The translations under genes and the position numbers were made by a program. Shown piece by piece: positions 1-12,091 of a stretch of DNA of 64,000 nt (position 1 is its first letter; every line of letters starts with the position of its first letter). This DNA is from Druceiella hillmani (taxonomy: Eukaryota > Arthropoda > Insecta > Lepidoptera > Hepialidae), in assembly GCA_039881145.1 (NCBI GenBank), contig JAYKKI010000095.1, positions 2,273,001-2,337,000 of the forward strand, given 5' to 3'. The notes below the pieces were generated by a model. The model was not told the origin of the DNA and did no database searches. It worked only from the letters and a program-made list of their open reading frames with translations.

Positions 1-945
1 AAGACAAAAATGTAACGCACTTATAATAGTAGGACTATCTAGCATCAACATTTGACTACTTTATCTGAACGTATCCCCTAAGACAAATTGTGTACGCAAA
101 CACAAATATGAATAAGTTTATAAGGTACTCTAAATACTGCAGAGTTAGAGGCCTTAATTTATTTACAACCATTAATAAACCACCCAGAAGAATTCGCCGA
201 ACATCTTCTTAAGATTTTTTTGCAGAAACTACGTTACTTAGCCTCTCAAGAGTAATTAGTGAGTACTAGGTTTAAGATAACGACCATTGTAAACAACCTA
301 CTAGTAAATAAGGATTTGATACTGCTATTTAAGCAGTAACTGACAGAAACGTCTTTGAACATTAATGACTCTAAGAGCTTTGTATTAATACTTGTCTTAA
401 ATCTTAAAAGTGATAATCTCAACATAAGGTCATCACATTGATAAATTAATGCAATGCTTAAATAAAATTCTTAGGGCATGATAAAAAAAGTTAGTAATAA
501 AAAAGTTAGTAATCTATAAATAGAGCCAAACAGCGGCTAATGGACGAATGTTGGGCGCAAGACAAGGGTTAAAATTTATCCATAATTCAACGTTTATTCT
601 CGGCTGACGCGTGCCCTCTTTCGTTGAATTGACTTCCGACAGCCTCTATAAATTTTCACGTCACTTTGTATTGAAAAGCGATAGTTAGTTTCTGTACAAT
701 GTATGAAAAATTTGTCCTAAAATTTTGTATTGTTGGTTAACAGTCTTAAATACAGCACGGTTTTGATTTGTCAAATGTTCTCTAATGATGAGTGTATCAT
801 ATCGCATTAAAGCTGAAAAGTAATTATCATTACATTCTTACTTCTTTAAAACTTCACTCACCTCTTACTTTGAATTTAAGTCGTATTAAAATTCGTGTTG
901 AATCAAAATTGTAATATTTCTATAGTATTTATACTGTACTGCATG

Positions 946-950
<5 letters not shown>
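1..950. other. AT-rich DNA, no gene seen
   Basis: No reading frame, repeat array or recognisable element. A short direct duplication of 'aaaaaagttagtaat' lies near 485-510, and a slightly GC-richer patch lies at about 530-640. Confidence 0.6.

Positions 951-1030
<80 letters not shown>
951..1030. repeat. (TA)n(TG)n microsatellite
   Basis: Pure TA dinucleotides with one TGTA interruption, passing into (TG)n at the right end. Confidence 0.97.
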
Positions 1031-1246
1031 ATAGAGCACTTCATATGCCGGAGGCCTGCTTACTATGCGTTTAACTATCAGTTATGATGGCTTGGGATTG
1101 ATCTGCAGTTTAATAGATTCAGTTTAATTAATGCAACATAAACTTGTTGATCGAGCGGATTCATTAATTTTCCTTTCGTTAAGATTAAAATAAATGAAAA
1201 TATTAAAATCCCGAAAATATTCTTTCGTTTCTCTTTTCAAATCTTT

Positions 1247-1313
<67 letters not shown>
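1247..1313. repeat. (AC)n(AT)n compound microsatellite
   Basis: About 13 AC units run directly into about 20 AT units. The short open frame across it is only the repeat read as TH/YI dipeptides. Confidence 0.97.
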
Positions 1314-1314
<1 letters not shown>

Positions 1315-1615
1315 CGATACTTTACACGAACTTTTTTTTTTCTTTGTTAATACAAGCAAATTATAATTCGATTTAAATATTAGTTTAACTCTGATTCGTA
1401 TAACATTTTGAAATCACTTTAAAGATCTTTTATGGCCGACCTAACTTACTTCTGACTGCCCCTACTTACTTGGGATTGTCTACTTTAAATTGATAGTTCA
1501 TCGTATTAAAGTAAAATAAAAAAAAATCAAGAATCTCCCTGTACAATAATATAACAATTTTAACTTTACGCTAAAACTTCATTTTTCTCATTCTATATTT
1601 TCAAATTGTTCACAG

Positions 1616-1787
1616 TTTTGTATATAAAAAGTTGTTAGATATTTGTATCATAGCAAGGGAAAAGACGGAAATTGTGAAAAATAGAAGTTACTACAATGAC
1701 AAAAAATGGAGTGCCCGCGAGATCCTTCGGGAAAAGCATAAGTCTTTTCACAGCGAACTACTCAGTGAGAGGAGGCGTTGTCTAAAG
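1616..1787 (+). CDS. candidate internal exon, 57 codons, unknown protein
   Basis: Not a recognised gene. A pyrimidine-rich stretch ends in 'ttgttcacag', a good splice acceptor, just before 1616. An open frame of 57 codons follows (1617-1787) and ends at 'tctaaag|gtaaat', a good splice donor at 1788. The predicted peptide is hydrophilic and helical (KWSAREILREKHKS, then LLSERRRC). Its base composition is clearly less AT-biased than its flanks. The charge and helix pattern recall helix-turn-helix segments found at the N-termini of some transposon-related insect proteins, but I cannot name a family. No start codon lies in the exon, and I could not find partner exons with a matching phase. It could be a real exon of a spliced gene, a transposon fragment or chance. 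Confidence 0.3.
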
Positions 1788-2032
1788 GTAAATTTACATC
1801 GGAGACTTCCTTTCGTTGCGATATTACGGTCGGTTTAGTTAAATATTTGCAGTTCATACTATAAGAATAAAAATAATAATGGATAACAGTATAAGAGAGA
1901 CTTTTTTTTAATTAAAATTATTCAAAAATTCACTTTTAAATTGACATTTTTATTTATAGAAAAAATTGGTAAAATAAATTTAATGTTTATACGAAATAAT
2001 ACAGCGATATCTAGTAGACTTATTTTTTAAAC

Positions 2033-2573
2033 CTAGAGTTTTTAATTTTGTTATAACATAACGCCATATTCTAGTAGAAACTTGATCAGTAATTAATTTT
2101 TGCACGACGTTAGCTACGTATATGTATAACTTATACTATAACTTAGAGTTTTTAATTTTGTTAAAACTTAACGCCATCTTCTATCAGGAACTTGATCAGT
2201 AATTAATTTTTGCACGACGTTAACTACGTATATGTATAAATTATACTGTAACTTAGAGTTTTTAATTTTATTATAACTTAACGCCATCTTCTATCAGAAA
2301 CTTGATCAGTAATTAATTTTTGCACGACGTTAACTACGTATATGTATAACTTATACTATAACTTAGAGTTTTTAATTTTGTTAAAAATTAACGCCATCTT
2401 CTATCAGAAACTTAATCAGAAATTAATTTTTGCACGACGTTAACTACGTATATGTATAAATTGTACTATAACTTAGAGTTTTTAATTTTGTTATAACTTA
2501 ACGCCATCTTCTATCAGAAACTTGATCAGTAATTAATTTTTGCACGACGTTAACTACGTATATAGTTTACGTG
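2033..2573. repeat. 110-bp tandem array, about 5 copies
   Basis: The marker 'gagtttttaattttg' recurs at 2036, 2146, 2256, 2366 and 2476, an exact 110-bp step. Each unit carries 'aacgccatcttctatcag' and 'gcacgacgttaactacg'. The first unit is the most diverged. Confidence 0.95.
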
Positions 2574-4050
2574 CTTACGCCATGGGAGATAAAATAAATG
2601 TTAATTTATTAGTCAAAAAGTAATGTTAATTAATTGTTAATGAATACACCAAAATATAGAACGAAATGAAACATTTTTTAAAGAAATGTTTATCGAAATG
2701 AAATAATTTGTATGGAGAGGCTTTAAATATCGTATACGAGTAAGTTGAAATGAAGCGTGTAAACGAATAGAGCGTTTTTCTCCATTGCGGTAAGTGATAG
2801 AAAAAAGGTGTGGTATATTTCTGTAGACTTTACCTGAGAAACTTGGTCATATCATCTACTTTTACGTTAATTTTTTCATGTGATGTTCATGTAAAATGAC
2901 TGAATTAATTCTTAACCAAATAAATCTCAACCTCTGTTAGTACCATAAAAATATACCATGTTATATGATCCATTAACATCATTGTCGATAGTATCAAGTA
3001 GTACCTAAATATAAACCGTACTTACAATACATTGTTCCCTCCAAATTTTGTCTAGAATCGTTTTAAGAAGGCATACCTGACCATCGACGTAACAATTTAT
3101 ATAGTATTAAATAAACATTCGTAACATTTTTAACACAAATATTACCAAAAAAACTGTGTATAAAAAAAGAATTAACAATATATACGCACTAAACAACAGA
3201 TTGGATAATATGAATATTATCACAGATTTTCAACATGTTTTCAAACAAATATATTAGTTTCGATTTCTTTTTTGGAAATCTTGTGGTTTTCAAACAAATA
3301 TTGAATTACAAAAGTAGACAAAACGAAATACAAAACACGTTTCATTTTATACATAGTTCCTTTAAAGAAGTAAATACTTGCTTCGATTATGAAAAACGGC
3401 TACAAAATCCTTAGTATTTGAATCCAACACCTTGCATCAAATTCCTTGTTTTCCATTTTTAGTTTTGTTCATACTTAATAGGTTTTATTAATTAAACAAA
3501 TTTCTATTCAAACTCTCCATTTCGAAACATTTCATTGCAAACGATAATTTAAAATTTTGATTGTAAAAAAATGGTTCAATTTTATAAAGATTTAATCTAT
3601 CTTAAAACTTTATTTATATATTCGCGTGTGTATCCTTAACAGACTAATTTCACCGTTTTCCTTCAAATTTCCACACTTATTCTTTACTATCAAGAAATCT
3701 TAAGTGGGTAACAATAGTCACTTCCCTCTTATACCTATGAGATGATGAAAGTTTGAAAAAGATTGGATAACGCCGGATATTTAGCTAATAAAATAAATAT
3801 CCCGTGATTATTGTACATAAAGTTAATCATTACAAATTTGACGTAAAGGTATAAATATACTTGCAAAAATTAAAGTATTTCCACTATATTTTATAATGTC
3901 TTTTACAAAGAAAATCCCTTCGTTTTGAGTTTTACGTCAAATATTTATACTTTTTCCCTCAGCTCTGATATAACCACAGCCATAGGCGAATCTTCACATG
4001 CTTGCAAGTTTGGTCTTAAGTCAGCTTAGAGCAGCTCCAGCCCCGTTGTG
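2574..4050. other. AT-rich intergenic DNA, no gene seen
   Basis: No coding frame, tandem array or recognisable mobile element found. GC content rises towards 3960-4180. Confidence 0.55.
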
Positions 4051-4113
4051 CGCGAAACAAAGAGACGTTCGTTAGTGCATTGTTTTGGCGCATCCGTCTC
4101 TTGTTTGTATGCG
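4051..4113 (+). other. imperfect hairpin in a GC-richer patch
   Basis: The arm 'cgcgaaacaaagagacg' (4051-4067) pairs with 'cgtctcttgtttgtatgcg' (4095-4113), with small bulges and a loop of about 27 nt. The surrounding 3960-4190 is CpG-richer than the neighbourhood. Function unknown; it may be chance. Confidence 0.35.
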
Positions 4114-5872
4114 GAGCATCGCAGGGAAGGATGAATGCACAGGATCCTTTATGCACCGCCATGGTAGGAGTGCTCGCCTGCAACATTCTGAATAAAGTAT
4201 GAATTTGTTTAAGTGCAATGGCTGATTGGGTGTTTTTATATCTATGTGTGAAGTTTAGACGCGAAGAATATGGAAATATATTTTGGTAGATTCTATCTAG
4301 CTAGATAAAACTACATTCTTTCATCTATAATTTTATAGCCGCTAGAATCTCCCACGCCTAATTACACATTTAATGTTACGACACGAGGTAACCGTAGACT
4401 TGCAACTCTATATATATTTGTATGACAGAGCTTATGCGCAGTGACTATGTGAATCTCACATTCACATGCGAATTTCAGTCATAATTCGAGTATATAGTGA
4501 GGAATAATTCGAAATATACTTATTATACCTGTAATATGAATAAATTTTTATTCGTAGTTATATTTGTACGCGTAAATCGTTATTAACACGCACGCAAGTT
4601 AAAATGTCTCGCAACAAGTTATTTTTATTATTTTTTTTAATATTTAATCTAATTTGGACGTTTACTTATATTTTTTTGCATATTTTTTTCTTCAAAAAAC
4701 TCAAAAATTTTCCCCGTTAAAAGTGATTACTATCGCTCGATAATTTTGAACAGCTTCCGTTTCTCAAATTAATCCAATGAGCGTGTTCATCATAAAAATC
4801 ATAACAAAACATCCTTCGAAAAAATTTGCGGTAATTTAAAATAAATAAAGTTCATTTCTACTCTATCAAAGTGGGTTGTTTTTTATGAATAACTTCTTGA
4901 ATAATATCAGAAATAAACTTCCCCTAATAATAAATAATAATTTTAATAATGTTTTTAATTCATTCCGTATACAGAATTAAACGTAACTAAGTTAAAACTC
5001 TTGACTGGAACAACACATTCCTTTCAAGTTTGGAACAATACATTTAATCATAAGTTCATGTATACGTTTATTCATTTATAGTAATTGTAATATGTTCGAT
5101 GGTCCATTTCCAATTGTCACTTTTACGATACCTACTACTGTAAATAAATTCTCAACTCATTTAACATTTATGGTCAGAACAAGCTCTTGGTTAAAGTCAT
5201 GGTCGCCAATTGATGTAGTAACAATTTATCTGATCGACTACTCATCAGTATCTTAAGACGTTCTCTACAAGTCGTGACGTAACATAATGATTAATCTATT
5301 TGACTGAATCGATTTTTCGTCTTTACTTTCACCAAAACTCCTGCATCATCAAAGAAAAACTATCAAAATCTGCCAGCCGTTTTCCTTTATTTACCCTTTT
5401 AATAAGTATTATGGCCACCGCAGCGAATTTCTATGTTTATCACCATTACCTGTGTAATATCTTATATATTGTACCTGTATGTGTAATAATAGACACGTTC
5501 TGCCTATTGTTTGCACAAATGATTTTGTGCATAGACTGATTAAAACATATAATGAAATTATACAAAAATTTTAAAAAAATTACAATTTTCACAGAGACCC
5601 GCTTCTTACATACTCTGTCCAAATTTGTTGTATCTGATTAAATATATACATGTTTACTATTCATACAAGAATGTCTTTTTATGTAATTTAAGGTGGTAAA
5701 AATAAAATTTGAAAAAAAAAATGTAGACACTTTTACAGCATTTTCAAAATCACTCTTTACTCTGCTTCAAACTGCACTTTCTTGTTTTATACTGACTTAC
5801 ACCACAGAGATATGACCGTCTTGCCGGCATAGAGCGTATTTAGTGGACACTTGCTTACGCCATTAATAACAA
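4114..5872. other. AT-rich intergenic DNA with minor dispersed-repeat trace
   Basis: No gene seen. Around 5340-5400, 'atcaaaatctgccagccgtttt' resembles a motif common in lepidopteran dispersed repeats. The 79-codon frame at 5300-5539 runs through this and is not believed to be a gene. Confidence 0.5.
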
Positions 5873-6289
5873 CTAGCGTGACCCGTGCGAAGTCTTCGCA
5901 TTATTTATTCCATTATGAAGCTCAGATGACAGATCAAACAAATATTTTACTAAAATTGACATATAGAGGCGCAAGTATCAAAAGCATTGAGCTAAAGCGC
6001 CACTTTATTTATACGTAAGTGGATTTGAAATTAAACAAAAATTTTACCGACCGTCAATCGTATTGACGTTGAGCCGTTAGATGGCAGCATTGCTGTTTTG
6101 TGTATATAATTTTAATAATTAATTAATTTGCAAAAACAATAGCAATAATAAATTTTTTAGTGGTGGATGCCGGTAGAGCAAGCAATTATCTATAAAATGA
6201 TATATAATTTATGTGGATTAGTTGTGAGGTTTTTTCTAAAAAGGGAGAGTAACATCTTAACCTTAGCGTATTAATATATATGATGATGA
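5873..6289 (-). mobile_element. non-autonomous Helitron, copy 1
   Basis: Read on the minus strand it begins TCATCATCATATATATT and ends with the hairpin 'tgcgaagacttcgca', 'cgggtcacg' and the terminal CTAG. It is followed by T and preceded by A. A 5' TC, a 3' CTRR after a short hairpin, insertion between A and T and no terminal inverted repeat are Helitron hallmarks. At 417 bp it has no coding capacity. It is nearly identical to the copies at 39353-39846 and 40432-40837. Confidence 0.85.
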
Positions 6290-7009
6290 TTTATGCAAGT
6301 CCAAAATACAAGTGAAGTATACTTATACAAGTGAAAGTCACTTTGACTTTTGCCTTAGAGGTTCGTAGCTCCATGGTTGGCATCAAGCTGTAAATTAAAT
6401 AATGACTCTATTTCACCTTAAATGGTTGCTTACTTTGTAATAACTTACTTAATACACTGGCGTCATCCTGTAAATTCAATAATAATCGTATTGAAAAAAT
6501 AAATGTGTACATGGAAACCCATGTGTTAGAAGTGAAAGCATTTTCATGAACTTTTTTGTTTATATATAAATTAATTACGCGAATTAAGTTAATTGTAAAA
6601 TTTATATAAATGATATCTTTTTCATTATTCATATCTTCTAATGTAAACTTTATTCAGTATTTTCATAATCAAAAATGATGGGCATTTACAATAAATAAAC
6701 AAAAAAATATTATCATTTCTAGTTATTAATTTGTTTTAGTTTTAAAAATAAGGAATTTCGCCATCTATTTTTTATAGTGCATATTATAACATTCGTTTTA
6801 ATAAATTTCACACACAGCTATAGAAAAATACTAATAGAAATTAACTAAAAGATGACAAAAGAATAGTATCATACATCAGTGAAACACTATAAATTTGTCC
6901 ATGTTTATAGCATTTCATTTGTCTGTATAAAATTTGTTTTATTTCAATGAACAAAAGGAAAATCAAAATATAAAAATTCTTCTTCCACAACAGGAACATA
7001 GAAAACAAA
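6290..7009. other. AT-rich intergenic DNA
   Basis: No gene or repeat array recognised. The 74-codon minus-strand frame at 6408-6632 has AT-driven composition and no recognisable motif. Confidence 0.5.
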
Positions 7010-7330
7010 GCAACGGCTTCTTCGGCACAAGATCAATCGGCAACACATGAGCATCTATCTATTAGTCTTCTAATATCGACGAACGACACACAACCGCGCA
7101 GACCCAGCACGGACAGGCATTATTGATTGCCGCCGCACGACTAATCGTCATAATCACGATTCCGATGCCGCTCCGCGAATTAAGAGGACACATCCAACTT
7201 GAGACGCCTGCGTATCGATCAGCGTCACCTCGCCGTAATTACCAAGTCGGAGCCCGAGCGAGCCGAATGCGCAGGTAGGGCCATAATTAATTCGTAAATT
7301 GCAATGTCTCGTGTGCGCCACGCATCGTAT
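7010..7330. other. GC-richer non-repetitive island, possible regulatory element
   Basis: The segment is much richer in GC and CpG than its flanks, non-repetitive and has no sustained reading frame. It contains homeodomain-type cores, such as 'gccataattaattcg' near 7280 and 'cgactaatcg' near 7138. This fits a conserved non-coding element, but conservation cannot be tested here. Confidence 0.3.
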
Positions 7331-8261
7331 GTCTTTCTAACAAGTCGAATATGTGGGGGAAATGAGAGCGCGTACTTTAAGGTAAGGGTGGAATGGTGAA
7401 ATGCGTGCTTCGAACTTAGTTATGTGTTGTTAACCCGTACATGTTACGATATCGATTTTACATCATAGTTATTTAATAAACCAGATCGGTTCTGTGAATG
7501 ATCGTAAAAACTGTTTGTAAAAAAAATAGTGTCATTTTCAAATTTAATTGGATACTAAAGTCTCAAATAACATTTCTAAACGATTAAACAAATTACCAGG
7601 ATTAACAATTATAATTATTGTTCAATTTTGTACATTATTGCAAAAAAAGCGTTTAAAAAAATCTTTCGATTAAAGATTATACAAATAAAAAAAAAGACAA
7701 CTTTAAAAACAATACATACGTTTTTAGTAATTAAAAATGTTTTAATTTGTCCCATTTTTAATGTCGCTATGAAGATTTATATCCTTTCTGGTAAAATAAT
7801 TAAACACCCATATCATACTTGGCAGGAAAGCATTATATTAGAAGTTTCCAGCATCTATATCTATACATATAATAAAATTGTTGCATTGCCATGTCTGTCT
7901 GTACATTTAATATACTTATATTTAAGAAAGAATTATTAAGGGCGACATAATAAAAGTAGTAGAATACAAAAATATCACTTTTAATGTTACCTGTTTGTTT
8001 GCATATCATGCAAATACTAAGAAGGACTACTACTGATGGAATAATAGAAAGGATTCATAATATAGTTATAACTTTAATATTTTTGAGGACCTGATATAAC
8101 TTACAGACTCGTTTTATTACTGTTCTCTCGTTAAAAGTATGGTACTTTGAAATTTCATTAAAAATCACAGTAAAAGGTTATTTTATAATAATTATACGTG
8201 ACCGTACGTGTATTTTAGCCTTCAATCTTACCACTAATTTAATAATATTTTCCTAAAATCC
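7331..8261. other. AT-rich DNA, no gene seen
   Basis: The longest frame (7628-7939, 103 codons) is lysine/isoleucine-rich, starts at a non-ATG codon and looks like unselected AT-rich sequence. Confidence 0.5.
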
Positions 8262-8283
8262 ATGCATGGAGCTCTATGCATGC
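8262..8283. repeat. 22-bp near-perfect palindrome
   Basis: The arms 'catgcat' and 'atgcatg' surround a 'gagctc' core, with one mismatched pair. A second palindrome, 'accctattaatagggt', lies at 8414-8429. Both sit just past the 3' end of the LINE. Confidence 0.7.
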
Positions 8284-8499
8284 TCCAAGAAACAGCGCAA
8301 GCGGTTCTTCGTTGCTCCATAGATCAACTTGAACGAAGTCACGGGCACGACTAGTAGTAAATAATAAGTTAGTTCGTAGTTGCTATAGATGCTTTTCTTC
8401 GAAAGTTATTACAACCCTATTAATAGGGTAGTGCTGCATTACTTTTTATTGTGCAATCACTTTCCAGTGGTCCGTATGAACGTCACATATGATATGTAT

Positions 8500-9383
8500 T
8501 CCAGTATATACGTAGAAACTGCTCCCTAGGTCTACCCTTTTCCTTCTTCAACTATGAATAAAAGACAGATTTCGGCAACTTTGAGTAGCTCATATATACG
8601 AGATGACCAAGCTCATCCAAGTTGGCCTTATAGGCATAGATTCTTTGCCACGCACCTCGGTATATCGTAAAATTCCTGAATTTGATACTCGGTCCTGCGA
8701 GGTCACACGAATAATTGGGCATATATTTCACGTGAAAGGCAAGCGCTTAATCTTATAGTTTTAAATCTGCAAGTTTTAGAGATCTCTCTGTTTTCCAAAT
8801 AAAGTCACCGCTTTCGCAATTCGTAAGGAAATGTTTCATCTCTAGACGATTGTTATCACTAACTAACTGGCTGGATATCGCAATGCTGTTACTTTGTCAG
8901 CTAGATATATCAACGTACTGTTTTAACACTTGGATTTTGGTACACTTATAACTAAGTCAAACTTCCTATACAATACTTCTAGGTAGTCCAGAAATAGTTG
9001 CAAACTAAAAATGTCGTCAAGAAATAGACAAACATTGTCTGCATAAGAGAAGCCTGGAATAGAGAGCCCACGCATCACACCACGCATCCACGCATTACAT
9101 TTAAATATCTGAAATGCGACCAATCAAAGACACTCTTGTCAGTCATTACATCAAGGTAATTTATCAGTACAGCCAATATACAAATCTCTCAGTAAGGTAG
9201 CAAAATAAATGGCAAAGAGAGTGGGACCTATCAAGCAGGGTTGGCGCCACTAGCATTTTAAAATCAATATATGAAGGCGTTTCCATACCGTACCACGCCA
9301 TTGTAAATCTGACGCACAAGATTAGCAAACTTGTGTTATATCGTTGTTTACACATGCAACCAAAGACTTTCCTAAGGTTGACA

Positions 9384-9451
<68 letters not shown>

Positions 9452-11015
9452 CGCGATGTTGTTCCAGGATTTTTTCTTCTAATTATTATACGACAAAAAT
9501 GGGGTCGGTTGTACCCCTAGTTCGCCGACTCGCTTTCAAATAAAATCCGTTCAGCCAAGTCACCTAACCAAAAAATTATTATAAAGCGGGCAAAGACCTT
9601 GTTTGATATATTGAGCAAGGTGTTACCTTTGTAATTCCCACAGTCCGTGGTATCGTTCTTGCCTCTGTTAAGTTTGCAGATAGAGGCGTCAATCCATATT
9701 TGGGAAACAAATACAAACAGACCATTTTGAACACTTAGTATAACACATTTGTAGAGTTCAGCTGATACTGTCTGATCCCGGAGGTTTAAAGTTTTTAAGA
9801 CGATTAACTGCTCCAAGTAATTCTTCAAAAGGCAATGGATTATAAAACTCCATAAACATTGGTAGATCTTATAGGAAGTTAATATAAACGATTTTCTCCG
9901 TAATTATCTGTATTTAGAACAGCACTAAAATGTGCAGCTCAACGAACCAAGTACCTTTGCATGTTCCGTCAGGTGCCTATTTTTTTTCTGGATTAAATTT
10001 AAACCAAGATTCAAAAATGGTCTTAGAACACTCAAAAAATTTGGTTTGACTTGATATTGAAACGGTTCTCCTTTACGTAGTACTTGAAAAGTTTGGCAGT
10101 AAGCGCCTAGAGTTGTTAACGAGTTTCGTAGTTTCACTCTCGGAATCGTAAAACCAATTTTGATTTTTTCTCGTCTGGCTTTCCGACTACATGGTTAGCA
10201 GCGTCATGAAGCAATTACACTAGAGAGCGCCAATGTTTATCTATAGGAGCCACTATATCTCTCGGCGGGGAAGTTTATTGCAGTGATGAACTTTCGATCC
10301 AATTAATCAGTGATAATCCCCGCATTTCTCTGGCAATAATCACGACGAATTCAAATCGACCCTGCGCACAATAACATAATCGTATATGGATGTATTCAGA
10401 ATATATTACATTTGTCAACCATTGAAAAAAATCACTTGTAACAAAAAGTTATAATTGAACCTTTAAAGTTACATTTGCCAACTCCAGAAAACAAGAACCT
10501 CACTCCAGAGATGATTATCAGAACCAAATCGAGCTTTAAAATTACCCATAAAAAATGTTGCTTCTGAAAAGTGTACTTTAAAAATCTTTCCAAAGATTAT
10601 CATAAAATTTTAATTTGTCCTCATCACAATCATAATTAGAGCCTAAAAAATTATAATATGGAGGTTTTTATTGGTGTTAATATGAAGTCTAGAGTCATGA
10701 ATTCGTCATTGCTACCCTTAGGTTTTTATAGAAATGATATAGCGATATTTTCTCTTGTGGCAAATTGAATTCACCACTTGCTCCCTCATTAGCAAGTTTC
10801 CCAATCCAGCAGGAAATGTTACTTCCAAGATCCTCACAAAGCTCTTCGCGAACTACTAAGTGAGTCTTGCTTAAAGCAGCTATGTGTGTTTTGTATTTGA
10901 ACAAATTCCCTTACAATAAGAGCTGTTTTCTACTCGAAACACGAGTTGGTAGGCTTAGTAAGAAGTGTGCGAGCATTCTGTGTCGCAACGTTCTGATAAA
11001 TTTTAATTTTTCGTG
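8500..11015 (-). pseudogene. decayed RTE-like non-LTR retrotransposon (endonuclease + reverse transcriptase)
   Basis: Minus-strand fragments in several frames follow the order of an APE-endonuclease/reverse-transcriptase ORF. About 11010-10700 holds the endonuclease N-terminus (ALIVREF, then HIAALSKTHL, like the DIAALSETRL of RTE-type elements). About 9860-9800 holds NRLKNFKPPGSDSI, then AELYKC. Near 9640 there is DCGNYKG...LLNISNKVFAR. Near 9370 there is NLRKVF (usual DLRKAFD), and near 9270 VAPTLL. About 9120-8930 holds GFSYADNVCLFLDD, the catalytic YADD changed to YADN, then YRKFDLVIS. About 8660-8530 holds GHLVYM..SKLPKS and KEKGRPREQF, the usual C-terminal region. Frameshifts and stops separate the blocks, so it is dead. 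I could not assign 10140-10690. The clade call (RTE) is from motif memory and could be a close relative. Confidence 0.85.
9384..9448. repeat. (AC)n(TA)n microsatellite inside the LINE RT domain
   Basis: On the minus strand (TA)n then (TG)n sits between coding blocks reading LEEKILEQHRAVY and VNLRKVF. These are adjacent in intact relatives, so the repeat grew inside the RT gene. Confidence 0.95.
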
Positions 11016-12033
11016 CTTTACGCTCGCGATTATTGGATGTCCAATGTCCGCAGTTTATCATTGGCGCAGGAGGTGAGAACATCGTATTTAAGCTACCTTT
11101 TCTAGACTTTTCTCCGTGCAGGGATGAGCAGAGTAGTCTTAAATAGGTCTACTTAGTCATCATATGTGCTACCAAACTCTTTATGTCGTCTCAATCTGTT
11201 TCAAGAGTGAACACTCTCATTAGACCGCCAATGTCAGCAAAGAACCAGGTATACCATAATCTGAATTCTCACCACAATAATTCCATCGCCGTAGAGTTTT
11301 CATTCGTAGTCTATAAGTCTAAACAAGATTAATCGGTATGGAAGTTGTTTTAGGAGGGCTAGTGGTTGGGATGGTGCAGATCCACTTGCTAGTCTTGTCC
11401 TGTCGAACCCGATGAACCGCTTACCCGGTACGATCGGAGATAGTCGATATGAAGTACCAACCATTAAAAAACAAAAGAAGGCGGTGGCAAATATCTATCG
11501 AAGGAGTTCGCTTTCCGTACTGATGCTAGCTTTATGTATTTTGCTAATCATCCAAATGCTTTGCGAATCAACCAAATTACTCGGCACCACTAATGATATT
11601 GTAAATAGTCAACAACATAGTCAATAGATATTACCCGATGGTAACCATCTGGTTAACAACAGCTTAAATTTTAGGAATAGTACTAATAAGTCCACACTAC
11701 ACCAAAAGTCGATAAATGTAATTGCAAATGAATAACAAAGTAGTTCTTTATTTAATCTTACTAAAAATCATTGCAGTTGATAGCAAATAAATCCAGAATT
11801 TTGGTGCTTTCTCTTCTCCGTTACTATTTATAAAATCGCATATCATGTATACACTTAGCTTTTTCCCGTGGCTCCACTTGCGTAAAATTTGTGATGTTCA
11901 CAAAATTCCACGTTTGAAAATTGAATTTGAAAATCTCTTTCACAAAATCACTTGTTCCACTCACCAGTGTTGCTACGAATCAAAGTTCATCCAAAGTGCT
12001 TCATGCCTAAACGCTTAATCATCTACATTAATG

Positions 12034-12034
<1 letters not shown>
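11016..12034. other. unassigned DNA with a 71-codon ATG frame
   Basis: An ATG frame at 11412-11627 encodes a basic N-terminus followed by a hydrophobic run (about residues 33-50, VLMALCILLIIQML type). The same frame is open upstream of the ATG to about 11350. I recognise no family. It may be a fragment of a transposable element or of the LINE's opposite-strand flank. The rest of the stretch shows nothing. Confidence 0.25.

Positions 12035-12090
<56 letters not shown>
12035..12090. repeat. (TA)n microsatellite, left flank of Tc1-like element
   Basis: 28 TA units, directly followed by 'ctcatggacacacttagag', the proposed left end of the Tc1-like element. Confidence 0.97.

Positions 12091-12091
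<1 letters not shown>

Noticed and set aside
1194..1376. Open frame with TH and YI dipeptide runs (also at 19203-19439, 24021-24308, 51195-51473, 60469-60663)
   Set aside because: These are AC/TA microsatellites read in frame, with no coding signal in the flanks.
7628..7939. 103-codon frame
   Set aside because: Lys/Ile/Asn-rich product with AT-driven codons, non-ATG start, no domain or splice context.
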